Notes: a model not told the origin generated them from the sequence alone. Shown: positions 1 to 6,390, numbered from the stretch's first letter. The stretch is DNA of 6,729 nt from Bacillota bacterium (GCA_017534025.1 JAFWDF010000065.1:1-6729), one strand, 5' to 3'. A program made the numbers and translations.

Positions 1-581
1 AGTCCCACGAGGGTCACCGCCGCCATAGCTGCTATCAGCGCCGCCATGTCCGAAACGGAGATCTGCTGCAGAAGATATCGGCCGAAACTGACAATATTCA
101 TTTTTTTCAGCGGAAACGGCTTATAAAAAGCCGACGCGTCCGCCTCGATCAGGTCCTCGTTCCTGCCGGTGACCCTCACATATCTGCCTGTTTTCCGGTC
201 AAAGAACCGGTAGCCTGCTAATCCGTAAGGTATAAGTGCTACAATACTTCCGTCATCCTTCCGGATGCCCAGCATGGCCCCGAACGCGTCTTTGCGCCAT
301 CCTTTTTCCAGTTTTACGCTTCTGCGCAGGATCCCGGAGGATCGGAGGAGAAATTCCAGCACTTCATTCGTGTCCTGCAGGTTTTCCGGAACTTCCTTCG
401 GCTTGATCCGGTAATACCGCAGGATCTCCCCGATGGCGTCCTCCGCATCTTTGCGGCTGTCATGTCCGGAATCACCCGGAATTTTGCCCATAACAGCGCC
501 GGCGATCTGCCGGAAGGACTCCTCAAACGCTGCCTGCTCTTCCGCTTTCTTTTTGCGGATCTGTTTGTCAAACCAGCCCAT
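1..581 (-). CDS. NHLM-type bacteriocin-system ABC transporter without peptidase domain, N-terminal part only (cut by window edge)
   Basis: 193 codons run off the left edge. The start is the ATG at 579-581, preceded by AAGGAGG at 587-593 with 5-base spacing; the upstream gene stops only 14 bases away, so this is the next cistron of the operon. The protein begins MGWFDKQIRKKK, has a charged N-terminal stretch (residues 1-55), then a mixed alpha/beta region ending in FYKPFPLKKMNI (about 152-163), and enters its first apparent membrane helix at about residue 177. This arrangement resembles the second, peptidase-less ABC protein that accompanies the C39 transporter in NHLM/Nif11 export clusters. 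The membrane and ATPase domains would lie outside the window, so the assignment rests on the N-terminal region and the context. It probably pairs with the peptidase transporter to export mature peptide; that role is inferred from the family. No frameshift is seen. Confidence 0.82.
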   Translation of the reverse strand, partial: MGWFDKQIRKKKAEEQAAFEESFRQIAGAVMGKIPGDSGHDSRKDAEDAIGEILRYYRIKPKEVPENLQDTNEVLEFLLRSSGILRRSVKLEKGWRKDAFGAMLGIRKDDGSIVALIPYGLAGYRFFDRKTGRYVRVTGRNEDLIEADASAFYKPFPLKKMNIVSFGRYLLQQISVSDMAALIAAMAAVTLVG

Positions 582-595
582 CGGTCCCTCCTTTC

Positions 596-2848
596 TCAGC
601 AGCTGCTGACCAGCCTGGAGTACAGGCCGTTCTGTTTCATCAGCTGATCATGGGTACCGCGCTCCACGACCTTTCCGCGGTCCATCACAATGATTTCGCC
701 GCAGTCGCGGATCGTGGAAAGCCTGTGGGCGATCACGACGCAGGAGATCCCCCGGTCCCGGATGGACCGCACCACGTCATACTCGGTGCGGGCATCCAGC
801 GCACTGGTAGCCTCGTCCATAATGATCATGGTCGGATCCTGCGCGAGGACGCGTGCGATCTCGAGCCGCTGCCGCTGGCCGCCGGAGAAATCATTTCCCC
901 CTTCGGTCAGCCTGTACTGATAGCCGCCTTCCCGCTGCATGATATCCTCGTGGATCTGCGCATCCCGCGCAGCCATGGTCATCTCATAGTCTTCAATGGA
1001 GCTGTCCCACATTTTTATATTATTCTCGATGGTATCCTCAAACAGGATAATATCCTGATCCACCACCGCTACGGAGCCGGTAAACACGCTCCGGTCGATC
1101 TCTCCTATGGGCTTCCCGTCATAGAGGATCTCCCCGCTCCGGGGCTGGTAAAGCCCCGATATCAGCTTGGCAAGCGTGGATTTTCCGCAGCCGGAAGGCC
1201 CGACAAAAGCCACATGCTGCCCGGTTTCCAGTTCAAGGTTAAAATCTTCGATCAGGGGCGGTGCCAGACGTGAATAGCCGAATGTCACATGCCGCATGGA
1301 AAGCCTTCCGTAGAGCTTGTCGTATTCCTGCTCCTCCTGTCCGGCTTCCTGCGGGGCTCCCCCGGCCGTCTCCTCCTGTATAGCTTCCTGCGGGTTTCCC
1401 TCTCGCGGCTCATCAGAAGCATTGCCGAATACAGCATCTTCCGGATATTCCATGACATCCTCTACCCGCTCCATGGAAGTGCGCATCTCCTGGATCACCT
1501 GCCCGGCGCTGATCAGCTGGCCGGCAGGCCCGGTGAAAGAACTTAAAAAGCCCTGAAATGCCATAATCATGCCCACAGTAAAATCACCCCGCATGACAAG
1601 CCAGACACCCAGGATCAGAATAACAACATTTATTACACCGCTGACGGCAGCCGGAACCATTCCCAGATACTGATTCAGTTTCAGATAGCGGATATTCTGC
1701 GTGCTGACGGAAGCCTGATAGCCTGCCCACCGCTCGAAATATCCGTTTTCCGCGCCGCTCGACTTAATGGTCTCGATCATGTCCAGGGCGCCTACCGTTG
1801 CGCCGGACAGTTTGCCTTTATCCCGCATGGACACGCGGGTGATATTGATCCTCTTATTGCTGATCACACGTGACAGCCAGAGATTGACCAGCACAGCCCC
1901 GATGCCGATGAGCGTAAGCATCCAGGAGTACCGGAGCATGACCACAAGATAAAAGATCATCATGGCCGTATTCAGGACCAGCGGCGCCAGTGTGTTGACC
2001 ACCTGCCCCGCGATGGCTGCATTGCTGTCCATCCTGCTCTGGATATCTCCTGCCATGCGCTGGGAAAAGAATTCCATGGGAAGTTTTAAAACTTTCCACA
2101 GATAAGTCGAAGAACCCACCGCGGCCATTTTTCCGTTAAGCCGGAGGGAATAGATGGCGTTGATCCAGGCAGATGAGATCTGGATCAGCGCAAGGATGCC
2201 CATGCCGGCGAAAAACGGAATGACCCATCCGGGATTCGTCCCCGGCAGCATATAATCCAGAAAAACTCTCGAAAAGCCCGAACTGACAATGCCCGTCAGA
2301 GAAGCGATCACCGTAGTCAGAGCGACAAAGAGCAGTGCTGCTTTCGCGCCTTCCAGCCGTTTGCGGGCAAATGTCAGGACAGATTTCGGCTTTCCTTCAG
2401 GCCGGAAGTCTTCGCCCGGTTCCATCATAAGGACAATGCCGGTAAACGCTTCGTCAAAACGCTCCATTGTCACGGCATAACTGCCTTTGGCAGGATCGTT
2501 CAGATAAACCTTGTTTCCTCTGAAGCCGTCGCAGACCACAAAATGGTTAAACTCCCAGTGAACGATGCACGGGAATTTTCCTTCCTGCCGCAGCGCTTCC
2601 GGCTCGCAGCGGCACCCTTTGGCCTCCATGCCGTAGCTGCGCGCAGCGATCAGCATGTTTTTGGCGTTGGAGCCGTCCCGGCTGACGCCGCAGTCCGCCC
2701 GCACCTGTTCCAGCGGGATCCACTTCCCGTAATAGGCCATAAGCATGCAAAGACTGGCGGCGCCGCATTCCAGTGCCTCCAGCTGCATTACTACGGGCAC
2801 TTTGGCCACGCCTTTCTGTATCGGTTTTCTGATCCTCGCACCCGGCAT
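596..2848 (-). CDS. Peptidase-containing ABC transporter (C39 peptidase, membrane domain, ATPase), NHLM bacteriocin exporter
   Basis: This 750-residue protein both cuts leaders after Gly-Gly and exports the peptide. Residues 10-140 are a C39 cysteine peptidase with Gln22, Cys28 (LEALECGAAS), His102 (EFNHFVVCDG) and Asp118 (LNDPAKG), so the catalytic set looks intact. Hydrophobic helices at about 168-230, 283-330 and 390-440 form the exporter membrane domain. The ATPase (about 512-750) has Walker A GPSGCGKST (550-558), signature SGGQ (655-658), Walker B MDE with Asp678 and Glu679, and the switch histidine His708. The length fits the family. An unusual Glu/Gln/Pro-rich linker (about 476-510) separates the membrane domain from the ATPase. 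The start at 2846-2848 has GAGGA at 2855-2859, six bases away. Its substrates should be the four GG-leader precursors encoded just upstream; all four end their leaders in A-G-G. Confidence 0.96.
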   Translation of the reverse strand: MPGARIRKPIQKGVAKVPVVMQLEALECGAASLCMLMAYYGKWIPLEQVRADCGVSRDGSNAKNMLIAARSYGMEAKGCRCEPEALRQEGKFPCIVHWEFNHFVVCDGFRGNKVYLNDPAKGSYAVTMERFDEAFTGIVLMMEPGEDFRPEGKPKSVLTFARKRLEGAKAALLFVALTTVIASLTGIVSSGFSRVFLDYMLPGTNPGWVIPFFAGMGILALIQISSAWINAIYSLRLNGKMAAVGSSTYLWKVLKLPMEFFSQRMAGDIQSRMDSNAAIAGQVVNTLAPLVLNTAMMIFYLVVMLRYSWMLTLIGIGAVLVNLWLSRVISNKRINITRVSMRDKGKLSGATVGALDMIETIKSSGAENGYFERWAGYQASVSTQNIRYLKLNQYLGMVPAAVSGVINVVILILGVWLVMRGDFTVGMIMAFQGFLSSFTGPAGQLISAGQVIQEMRTSMERVEDVMEYPEDAVFGNASDEPREGNPQEAIQEETAGGAPQEAGQEEQEYDKLYGRLSMRHVTFGYSRLAPPLIEDFNLELETGQHVAFVGPSGCGKSTLAKLISGLYQPRSGEILYDGKPIGEIDRSVFTGSVAVVDQDIILFEDTIENNIKMWDSSIEDYEMTMAARDAQIHEDIMQREGGYQYRLTEGGNDFSGGQRQRLEIARVLAQDPTMIIMDEATSALDARTEYDVVRSIRDRGISCVVIAHRLSTIRDCGEIIVMDRGKVVERGTHDQLMKQNGLYSRLVSSC
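1331..1393 (-). repeat. Two near-identical 24-base units, 39-base period, encoding P-Q-E-A-x-Q-E-E inside the exporter linker
   Basis: Positions 1370-1393 and 1331-1354 match at 21 of 24 bases and encode PQEAIQEE (residues 486-493) and PQEAGQEE (499-506). The period is exactly 13 codons, so the frame is kept. This looks like a small in-frame duplication within a disordered acidic linker between the membrane domain and the ATPase. It probably changes linker length without touching catalysis. That interpretation is inference; the repeat itself is seen directly. Confidence 0.8.
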
Positions 2849-2896
2849 TTCCTGTCCTCACTGTCCACGCAAATACCAGCCGTCCCGGCTGCACCG

Positions 2897-3118
2897 CTAG
2901 TTTGTAACAAAAGTAATCGGATGAACGGTCTTTGTGTTCCCGTCTGCGTCTTTTACCTCCACCGTGCCGAATATGCCCCAGATCAGCATTCCGGCCAGCA
3001 GGACAACGATTGCCAGAAGCACCAGCCACACAGACGGTTTGGTCACCCTGATATAATCATTCAGCTTCTCCGGGGATGATACCCGGTCAAGGCTCTTTTC
3101 TCGGAATAAATCGCTCAT
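2897..3118 (-). CDS. Miniature NHLM secretion-adaptor-like membrane protein (73 residues)
   Basis: The start chosen is the ATG at 3116-3118, which overlaps the TGA of precursor A as ATGA and has GGGAG at 3123-3127; a start 11 codons upstream would lie inside precursor A and lacks this support. Residues 1-29 are charged and cytoplasmic-like (MSDLFREKSLDRVSSPEKLNDY...). Residues 30-50 form a single hydrophobic helix, followed by a 23-residue tail ending HPITFVTN. The N-terminus with its SSPE-LNDYIRVT stretch resembles the start of HlyD-type adaptor proteins in NHLM export clusters. Those are normally far longer, with a periplasmic-type or extracellular domain after the helix, and nearly all of that is missing here. 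A clean TAG stop, retained ribosome binding site and translational coupling argue for a functional small protein rather than decay. It probably helps assemble the two ABC proteins; this is inference. Confidence 0.78.
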   Translation of the reverse strand: MSDLFREKSLDRVSSPEKLNDYIRVTKPSVWLVLLAIVVLLAGMLIWGIFGTVEVKDADGNTKTVHPITFVTN

Positions 3119-3519
3119 TTTTCTCCCTTTAGATAATAATACCAGGCGCAAAGATAATCGTCATAAAGGTGATAGACATTATCGCAGCCGTCGTTGAACC
3201 AGCAGTTTTCCTTGTCCTTATAGGTATTCTTACAGTCGGAGCGCTCCCCTTTGCCGCCGGCCACCGCGTCCAGCGCATCATCCGGAAGTTCTTCTATCTG
3301 CGATACTGCCGATTCCGTCCGGCTTTTCACTGCCGCTTTCTCTTCCTCCATATGATCCTTAATGTCTTCTTCGGTAAGAGAAATGCCCAGTTTTCCGGCA
3401 ATATCCACATACGCTTTCAGCACATCCTCCGGTTTTTCCGGCTTTGCGCAGTCCTGCAGCAGCTCCTGCGCTTTCGGGTCTGTGTTCAGTATCTCAAAGA
3501 ACTTTTTTGCTTTTTCCAT
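3115..3519 (-). CDS. RiPP precursor A, Nif11-type leader with 45-residue four-cysteine core
   Basis: This is a 134-residue precursor. Residues 1-89 are a Nif11-like helical leader (AKKFFEILNTDPKAQELL near the start, LPDDALDAVAGG at the end) with the cleavage Gly-Gly at 88-89. The predicted core, 90-134, carries Cys96, Cys106, Cys112 and Cys124 in the C-x9-C-x5-C-x11-C pattern shared by all four precursors. It ends in an aromatic stretch AWYYYLKGEK with no fifth cysteine. One extra cysteine, Cys24, lies in the leader. The start at 3517-3519 follows GGGAG (3528-3532) at 8-base spacing. It is closest to precursor B in the leader. The stop overlaps the start of the mini-adaptor, so precursor and export translation are linked. 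The peptide's biological activity cannot be read from the sequence. Confidence 0.93.
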   Translation of the reverse strand: MEKAKKFFEILNTDPKAQELLQDCAKPEKPEDVLKAYVDIAGKLGISLTEEDIKDHMEEEKAAVKSRTESAVSQIEELPDDALDAVAGGKGERSDCKNTYKDKENCWFNDGCDNVYHLYDDYLCAWYYYLKGEK

Positions 3520-3540
3520 CGATCTTTCTCCCTGTATGAC

Positions 3541-3585
3541 CGGCTCTGCGTCTCCCCGGTCCCGCCATAATAAGCTTAAGAGCCG
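3541..3585 (-). other. Long-loop inverted repeat between precursors B and A
   Basis: CGGCTCT (3541-3547) pairs with AGAGCCG (3579-3585) across a 31-base loop, and the 3579-3585 arm abuts the TAA stop of precursor B. There is no T-run downstream on the minus strand, so it is not a normal terminator. It could affect mRNA processing or the ratio of the two precursors, but a 7-bp stem with this loop could also be chance. Confidence 0.3.
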
Positions 3586-4013
3586 TTTTTGATAAATGTC
3601 CAGTCTCCGTCAAGGCAGCTGCTGCTTACATTCCAGTAACACCCGTAATCATCGTACATATGATAGATAGCGTCACAGCCGTCGTTATACCAGCAGTCCT
3701 CATGATCCCGGAAAGTATCTTTGCATTCTTCATGATCTTTGCCGCCGGCGACCGCGTCCAGCGCTTCATCCGGAAGCTCTGCGATCTTGGCAGCAGCCGC
3801 TTCAGTACGGCTCCCCATAGCTTTCGCCTCTTCTGTCAGGTAAGCCTTCAGTTCATCTTCTGTAAGAGAGATGTTAAGCTTTCCGGCGATCTCAGCATAA
3901 ACTTTCAGAATATCTTCCGGCTTTTCCGGCTTTGTATAATCCTTCAGCAGTTCCTTTGCTTCCGGATCCGTGTCCAGCATTTCAAACAATTTCTTCGCAT
4001 TTTCCGCTGCCAT
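3576..4013 (-). CDS. RiPP precursor B, Nif11-type leader with 54-residue five-cysteine core
   Basis: This is a 145-residue precursor. The leader (1-91) starts MAAENAKKLFEML and ends LPDEALDAVAGG, with Gly-Gly at 90-91. The core (92-145) has Cys97, Cys107, Cys113 and Cys125 in the shared spacing, plus a fifth, Cys133, in a longer tail (SSSCLDGDWTF). The central block CWYNDGCD is identical to that of precursor D. The leader is clearly paralogous to that of A (AKK-FE-L-TDP, KPEKPED, AGKL-ISLTE). The ribosome binding site is the strongest of the set: AAGGAGG at 4021-4027, 7 bases before the ATG at 4011-4013. It is a predicted substrate of the radical SAM enzyme and then of the C39 exporter. Confidence 0.94.
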   Translation of the reverse strand: MAAENAKKLFEMLDTDPEAKELLKDYTKPEKPEDILKVYAEIAGKLNISLTEDELKAYLTEEAKAMGSRTEAAAAKIAELPDEALDAVAGGKDHEECKDTFRDHEDCWYNDGCDAIYHMYDDYGCYWNVSSSCLDGDWTFIKNGS

Positions 4014-4042
4014 GGTTTTCCCTCCTTATTTCTGCCCGCTGT

Positions 4043-4061
4043 CAGACACACGCGCTGTCTG
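4043..4061 (-). other. Short hairpin between precursors C and B
   Basis: CAGACA (4043-4048) and TGTCTG (4056-4061) form a 6-bp stem with a 7-base loop in the 49-base gap after the stop of precursor C and before the ribosome binding site of B. No T-run follows on the transcribed strand. It may stabilise or space the messages; functional support is weak. Confidence 0.3.
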
Positions 4062-4062
4062 C

Positions 4063-4344
4063 TCAGGTTCCGAGATTGTGTTTTTTGCAGAGATATTCCG
4101 GATAATACGGCCATGTATTATCGCAGGCATCCTTGAAATAGCAGTTCTCTTTGTCCTTATAGGAATATTTGCATGCAGGGTTGCGCTCGCCTTCGCCGTG
4201 CCTTCCCCCGCCGGCAGCACACTCCAGGGTGTCATCCGCCAGCTCCCGGATCTGCTCTGCCGCTTTGTCCGTTCTGGCTATCCTGTCCTGCTCCGCTTCT
4301 TCCAGAGAGGCCCTGATGTCTTTCTTCACATCGGTTTCACTCAT
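4063..4344 (-). CDS. RiPP precursor C with a shortened leader and 47-residue four-cysteine core
   Basis: This is a 93-residue precursor whose leader is only 46 residues long. It keeps the last part of the usual leader (ARTDKAAEQIRELADDTLE, then AAGG at 43-46), which lines up with ARTENAAEKILELPDDALD of precursor D, but it lacks the N-terminal Nif11 helices. The short form is real: an in-frame TAA lies about 13 codons upstream, inside the end of the maturase gene, with no other start codon between. AAGGAG at 4355-4360 precedes the ATG at 4342-4344. The core (47-93) has Cys58, Cys68, Cys74 and Cys86 in the same C-x9-C-x5-C-x11-C spacing. It has Tyr-Phe-Lys instead of Trp-Tyr-Asn after the second cysteine, and Ala instead of Gly before the third. 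An extra cysteine, Cys42, sits just before the cleavage site. It is the most divergent core of the four. Confidence 0.9.
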   Translation of the reverse strand: MSETDVKKDIRASLEEAEQDRIARTDKAAEQIRELADDTLECAAGGGRHGEGERNPACKYSYKDKENCYFKDACDNTWPYYPEYLCKKHNLGT

Positions 4345-4375
4345 AATATTCCTTCTCCTTCCGATATCAAAACTG

Positions 4376-5833
4376 TTACGGACATTCCGTTACATCGGTT
4401 TCAATCTTTTCACGTTCTTTTTTCACCGGCGGATTGCGCCTGATATAGGCTGCAAATGCTTCTTCCGCTGCAGCCGTGATCCTCTCTTCCCCGTTATTTT
4501 CAAAGAACCAGCATATATCCGGATCGATACCGTAATAATCATCCCCCGCCATCAGTGCCGCGTTCCGGCATCCGCCGGTACACCGGTCAATAAATCTGCA
4601 GTCCCTGCATTTTCCGGCGGCATCCCTTACCTCGCCGACCTTGGCGTTACACAGCCGGTTGAATTCGGAATCCCCGAGGATCTCTCTTAATGGTGTCTCA
4701 AACAGATTCGGAAAATTCTTCGCGTAGCCGCAATCCGCCATACCCATGCACGGGGCGACCATACCTTCCGCGCCAATGTAGAAATTATGCCGCAGCACAC
4801 CGCAGGACGGCGCAAGCATCTCATCTTCCGCAGAACATTCCGAATGATTATAAATACTCCACCGCTCATCGCCGGGCGTGTACATGAATACGCCGGACAT
4901 CATGATGGAAAGCGGCGCGTTATCCTCAAAGTACTGCGGGATATATTCTTCAAACATCTGAAGCTCTTCTTCATTGGTCAGCTGGAGGTCAGCAAGCTCC
5001 GGACGGGCCCATTCTCCCAGCTGCATCATCCCTCCGCATTTCATGCTGCGCACGCCCAGCGATGCCATCAGGTTTACGGATTCCCGCAGCACATGCCGGT
5101 TCCTGCGGTGCATGCACATGGAGACCGATACCGGGTGCTCCCGCTTCTGAAGCAGTTTTAACGCACTGATCGTACGCTCCTCGGCTCCGGGTATGCCCCG
5201 AAGGAAATCGTGCATGCCGACGCCGTCAAAACTCAGCTGGAACGGAGGATGCACATGGCGTTTTTCCAGTTCATCCAGAAATGCTTCGTCCACCAGCCAG
5301 CCGTTCGTAAAGATCACATCGATCCCGATCTCACGCTCGTTGAGGGCATCGACGATATCCAGAAAATCTTCCCGGATCAGCGGCTCGCCGCCGGTCAGCC
5401 CCACCTGGAAAACGCCGCATTCCGCCAGCTGGTCGGCGATGGCAATGATCTGCTCATGCGAGGGAGATCCGTGTTTCGCGTTCGGAGCAGACATGAAGCA
5501 GTGGCGGCATTTCAGATTGCATGCGCCGGTAACGGACCAGTGTGCCTGTTTTTTGTACTGCGCAGGATAAGTTCTGTATTCCTGCTCCGGTTTCAGGAAT
5601 TCCGCAAAGCCTGCAGGACGGACAATGCCCATCCTCTTCAGCTCCTCCAGGAACTTCTTCTTTTCCTCAGGCAGCGTCTCCTCATCCAGGTCATGCGCAC
5701 CGTCAAAATACAGAACAAACAGGTACTGTTCCTTCGGCAGGAAAATAGCTTCTTTCCTGTGTGTGTCAAAAATGCCGGCAGGAGACTTCTGCCAGCCCCT
5801 GAATCGATATCTTTCATCCAGAATGTATCTCAT
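4376..5833 (-). CDS. Radical SAM/SPASM peptide maturase acting on Nif11-type precursors
   Basis: This 485-residue enzyme probably installs the crosslinks in the four precursors. Residues 1-90 form a small N-terminal region (FRGWQKSPAGIFD..., FLEELKRMGIV) that looks like a RiPP-recognition winged helix. The radical SAM cluster motif is Cys105-x3-Cys109-x2-Cys112, and the SAM-binding GGEP is at 148-151. The SPASM domain is complete: Cys344, Gly357-x4-Cys362, then Cys409-x2-Cys412-x5-Cys418-x3-Cys422, and Cys441, enough to bind two auxiliary 4Fe-4S clusters. It starts 6 bases after the stop of precursor D with only a weak GGTGA (5840-5844), so it is probably coupled to D translation. That fits a catalytic enzyme made in lower amount than its substrates. 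The family is known to form Cys-to-carbon thioethers or aromatic carbon crosslinks. Which reaction happens here is not decidable from sequence. Confidence 0.95.
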   Translation of the reverse strand: MRYILDERYRFRGWQKSPAGIFDTHRKEAIFLPKEQYLFVLYFDGAHDLDEETLPEEKKKFLEELKRMGIVRPAGFAEFLKPEQEYRTYPAQYKKQAHWSVTGACNLKCRHCFMSAPNAKHGSPSHEQIIAIADQLAECGVFQVGLTGGEPLIREDFLDIVDALNEREIGIDVIFTNGWLVDEAFLDELEKRHVHPPFQLSFDGVGMHDFLRGIPGAEERTISALKLLQKREHPVSVSMCMHRRNRHVLRESVNLMASLGVRSMKCGGMMQLGEWARPELADLQLTNEEELQMFEEYIPQYFEDNAPLSIMMSGVFMYTPGDERWSIYNHSECSAEDEMLAPSCGVLRHNFYIGAEGMVAPCMGMADCGYAKNFPNLFETPLREILGDSEFNRLCNAKVGEVRDAAGKCRDCRFIDRCTGGCRNAALMAGDDYYGIDPDICWFFENNGEERITAAAEEAFAAYIRRNPPVKKEREKIETDVTECP

Positions 5834-5839
5834 ACGATA

Positions 5840-6289
5840 TCACCAGTCATGCCTGATCAGGAAATTACAATGCATGTCCTTCGGGTCTGAGTTTGTCTTC
5901 CAGTCCCAGTAGCATACATAATTTTTGTAAGAGTGGAAAACCGTATCACAGCCGTCATTATACCAGCAGTCTTCCTTATCCCGGAAGGTGTCCTTGCAGC
6001 TGTCGTGGTCTTTTTTCCCTCCGGCCACCTGATCCAGCGCGTCATCCGGCAGTTCCAGGATCTTCTCCGCAGCATTCTCTGTCCTGGCTTTCTGCTTCAA
6101 TTCGCCGTCCTTAGCCGCACGGATAAAATCTTCCTTTGTCAGATCCAATCCAAGCTTTCCCGCGAGCTCTTCATAAACTGCCGGCCGCTCCTCTTCATTA
6201 TTCGGTTTCGGTGTATTTTTAATCAGTTCCCGCGCTGTCGGATCTGTCTTCAGCATCTCAAAAAATTCAAGTACTGTTTTTTCAGCCAT
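5840..6289 (-). CDS. RiPP precursor D, Nif11-type leader with 58-residue five-cysteine core; first gene of the operon
   Basis: This is a 149-residue precursor. The leader (1-91) begins MAEKTVLEFFEMLKTDP and ends LPDDALDQVAGG, with Gly-Gly at 90-91. The core (92-149) has Cys98, Cys108, Cys114 and Cys126 in the family spacing and a fifth, Cys141, in a long tail (KDMHCNFLIRHDW). The centre of the core (CKDTFRDKEDCWYNDGCD) is nearly the same as in B, yet most codons there differ only silently. The start at 6287-6289 has AAAGGAG at 6299-6305, 9 bases away. It is the promoter-proximal gene and is separated from the maturase by 6 bases. D is the likeliest partner with which the maturase is co-translated. 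Confidence 0.94.
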   Translation of the reverse strand: MAEKTVLEFFEMLKTDPTARELIKNTPKPNNEEERPAVYEELAGKLGLDLTKEDFIRAAKDGELKQKARTENAAEKILELPDDALDQVAGGKKDHDSCKDTFRDKEDCWYNDGCDTVFHSYKNYVCYWDWKTNSDPKDMHCNFLIRHDW

Positions 6290-6327
6290 TAGTGCGTTCT
6301 CCTTTCTGATTCTAATAATCCATAATA

Positions 6328-6356
6328 ATTATAACACAATATACTATCTCATTCCA
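6328..6356 (-). promoter_or_regulatory. Probable operon promoter (extended -10)
   Basis: On the minus strand TATAAT lies at 6333-6328, preceded by TG one base upstream (6336-6335), which makes an extended -10. With a 17-base spacer the -35 hexamer is TGGAAT (6356-6351), a weak 3-of-6 match, as is common with extended -10 elements. Transcription would start near 6321, about 15 bases before the ribosome binding site of precursor D. No other promoter-like pair is evident for the operon. Confidence 0.7.
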
Positions 6357-6379
6357 CCGTTTTTCTGAAAATGCACGGT
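6356..6379. promoter_or_regulatory. Operator-like inverted repeat between the divergent promoters
   Basis: ACCGT (6356-6360) and ACGGT (6375-6379) flank the perfect dyad TTTTCTGAAAA (6361-6371), although the inner and outer symmetries are offset by a few bases. It abuts the -35 of the operon promoter and lies upstream of the plus-strand promoter, so a regulator bound here could control both. No regulator gene is in the window. This is inferred from position and symmetry only. Confidence 0.35.
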
Positions 6380-6390
6380 TTCATCCCGTA

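Noticed and set aside
650..1273. Plus-strand open frame of 207 codons opposite the exporter ATPase
   Set aside because: It is antisense to the highly conserved ATPase motifs, has no domain-like composition or ribosome binding site, and is a by-product of the codon use on the real strand.
2547..3029. Minus-strand 160-codon frame bridging the mini-adaptor and the peptidase domain, considered as a frameshifted adaptor remainder
   Set aside because: The translation is Arg/Gly-rich without adaptor-like features and overlaps the intact C39 domain in another frame.
3579..3590. Plus-strand terminator from the AGAGCCG arm followed by TTTTT
   Set aside because: The stem has a 31-base loop and there is no plus-strand gene upstream to terminate.
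3576..4013. Spliceotide-type tyramine excision, suggested by Tyr-Gly in core B
   Set aside because: The Tyr-Gly pair occurs in only one of four cores (the others have Tyr-Leu or Tyr-Val) and does not sit in a conserved splice-like motif.
5210..5890. Plus-strand open frame of 226 codons opposite the radical SAM gene
   Set aside because: It is antisense to a complete radical SAM motif region and shows no recognisable protein features; shadow frame.
3115..6289. Lanthipeptide cluster, since Nif11 leaders and cysteines also occur there
   Set aside because: No lanthionine synthetase is present and the cores are poor in Ser/Thr; the only modifying enzyme seen is the radical SAM/SPASM protein.
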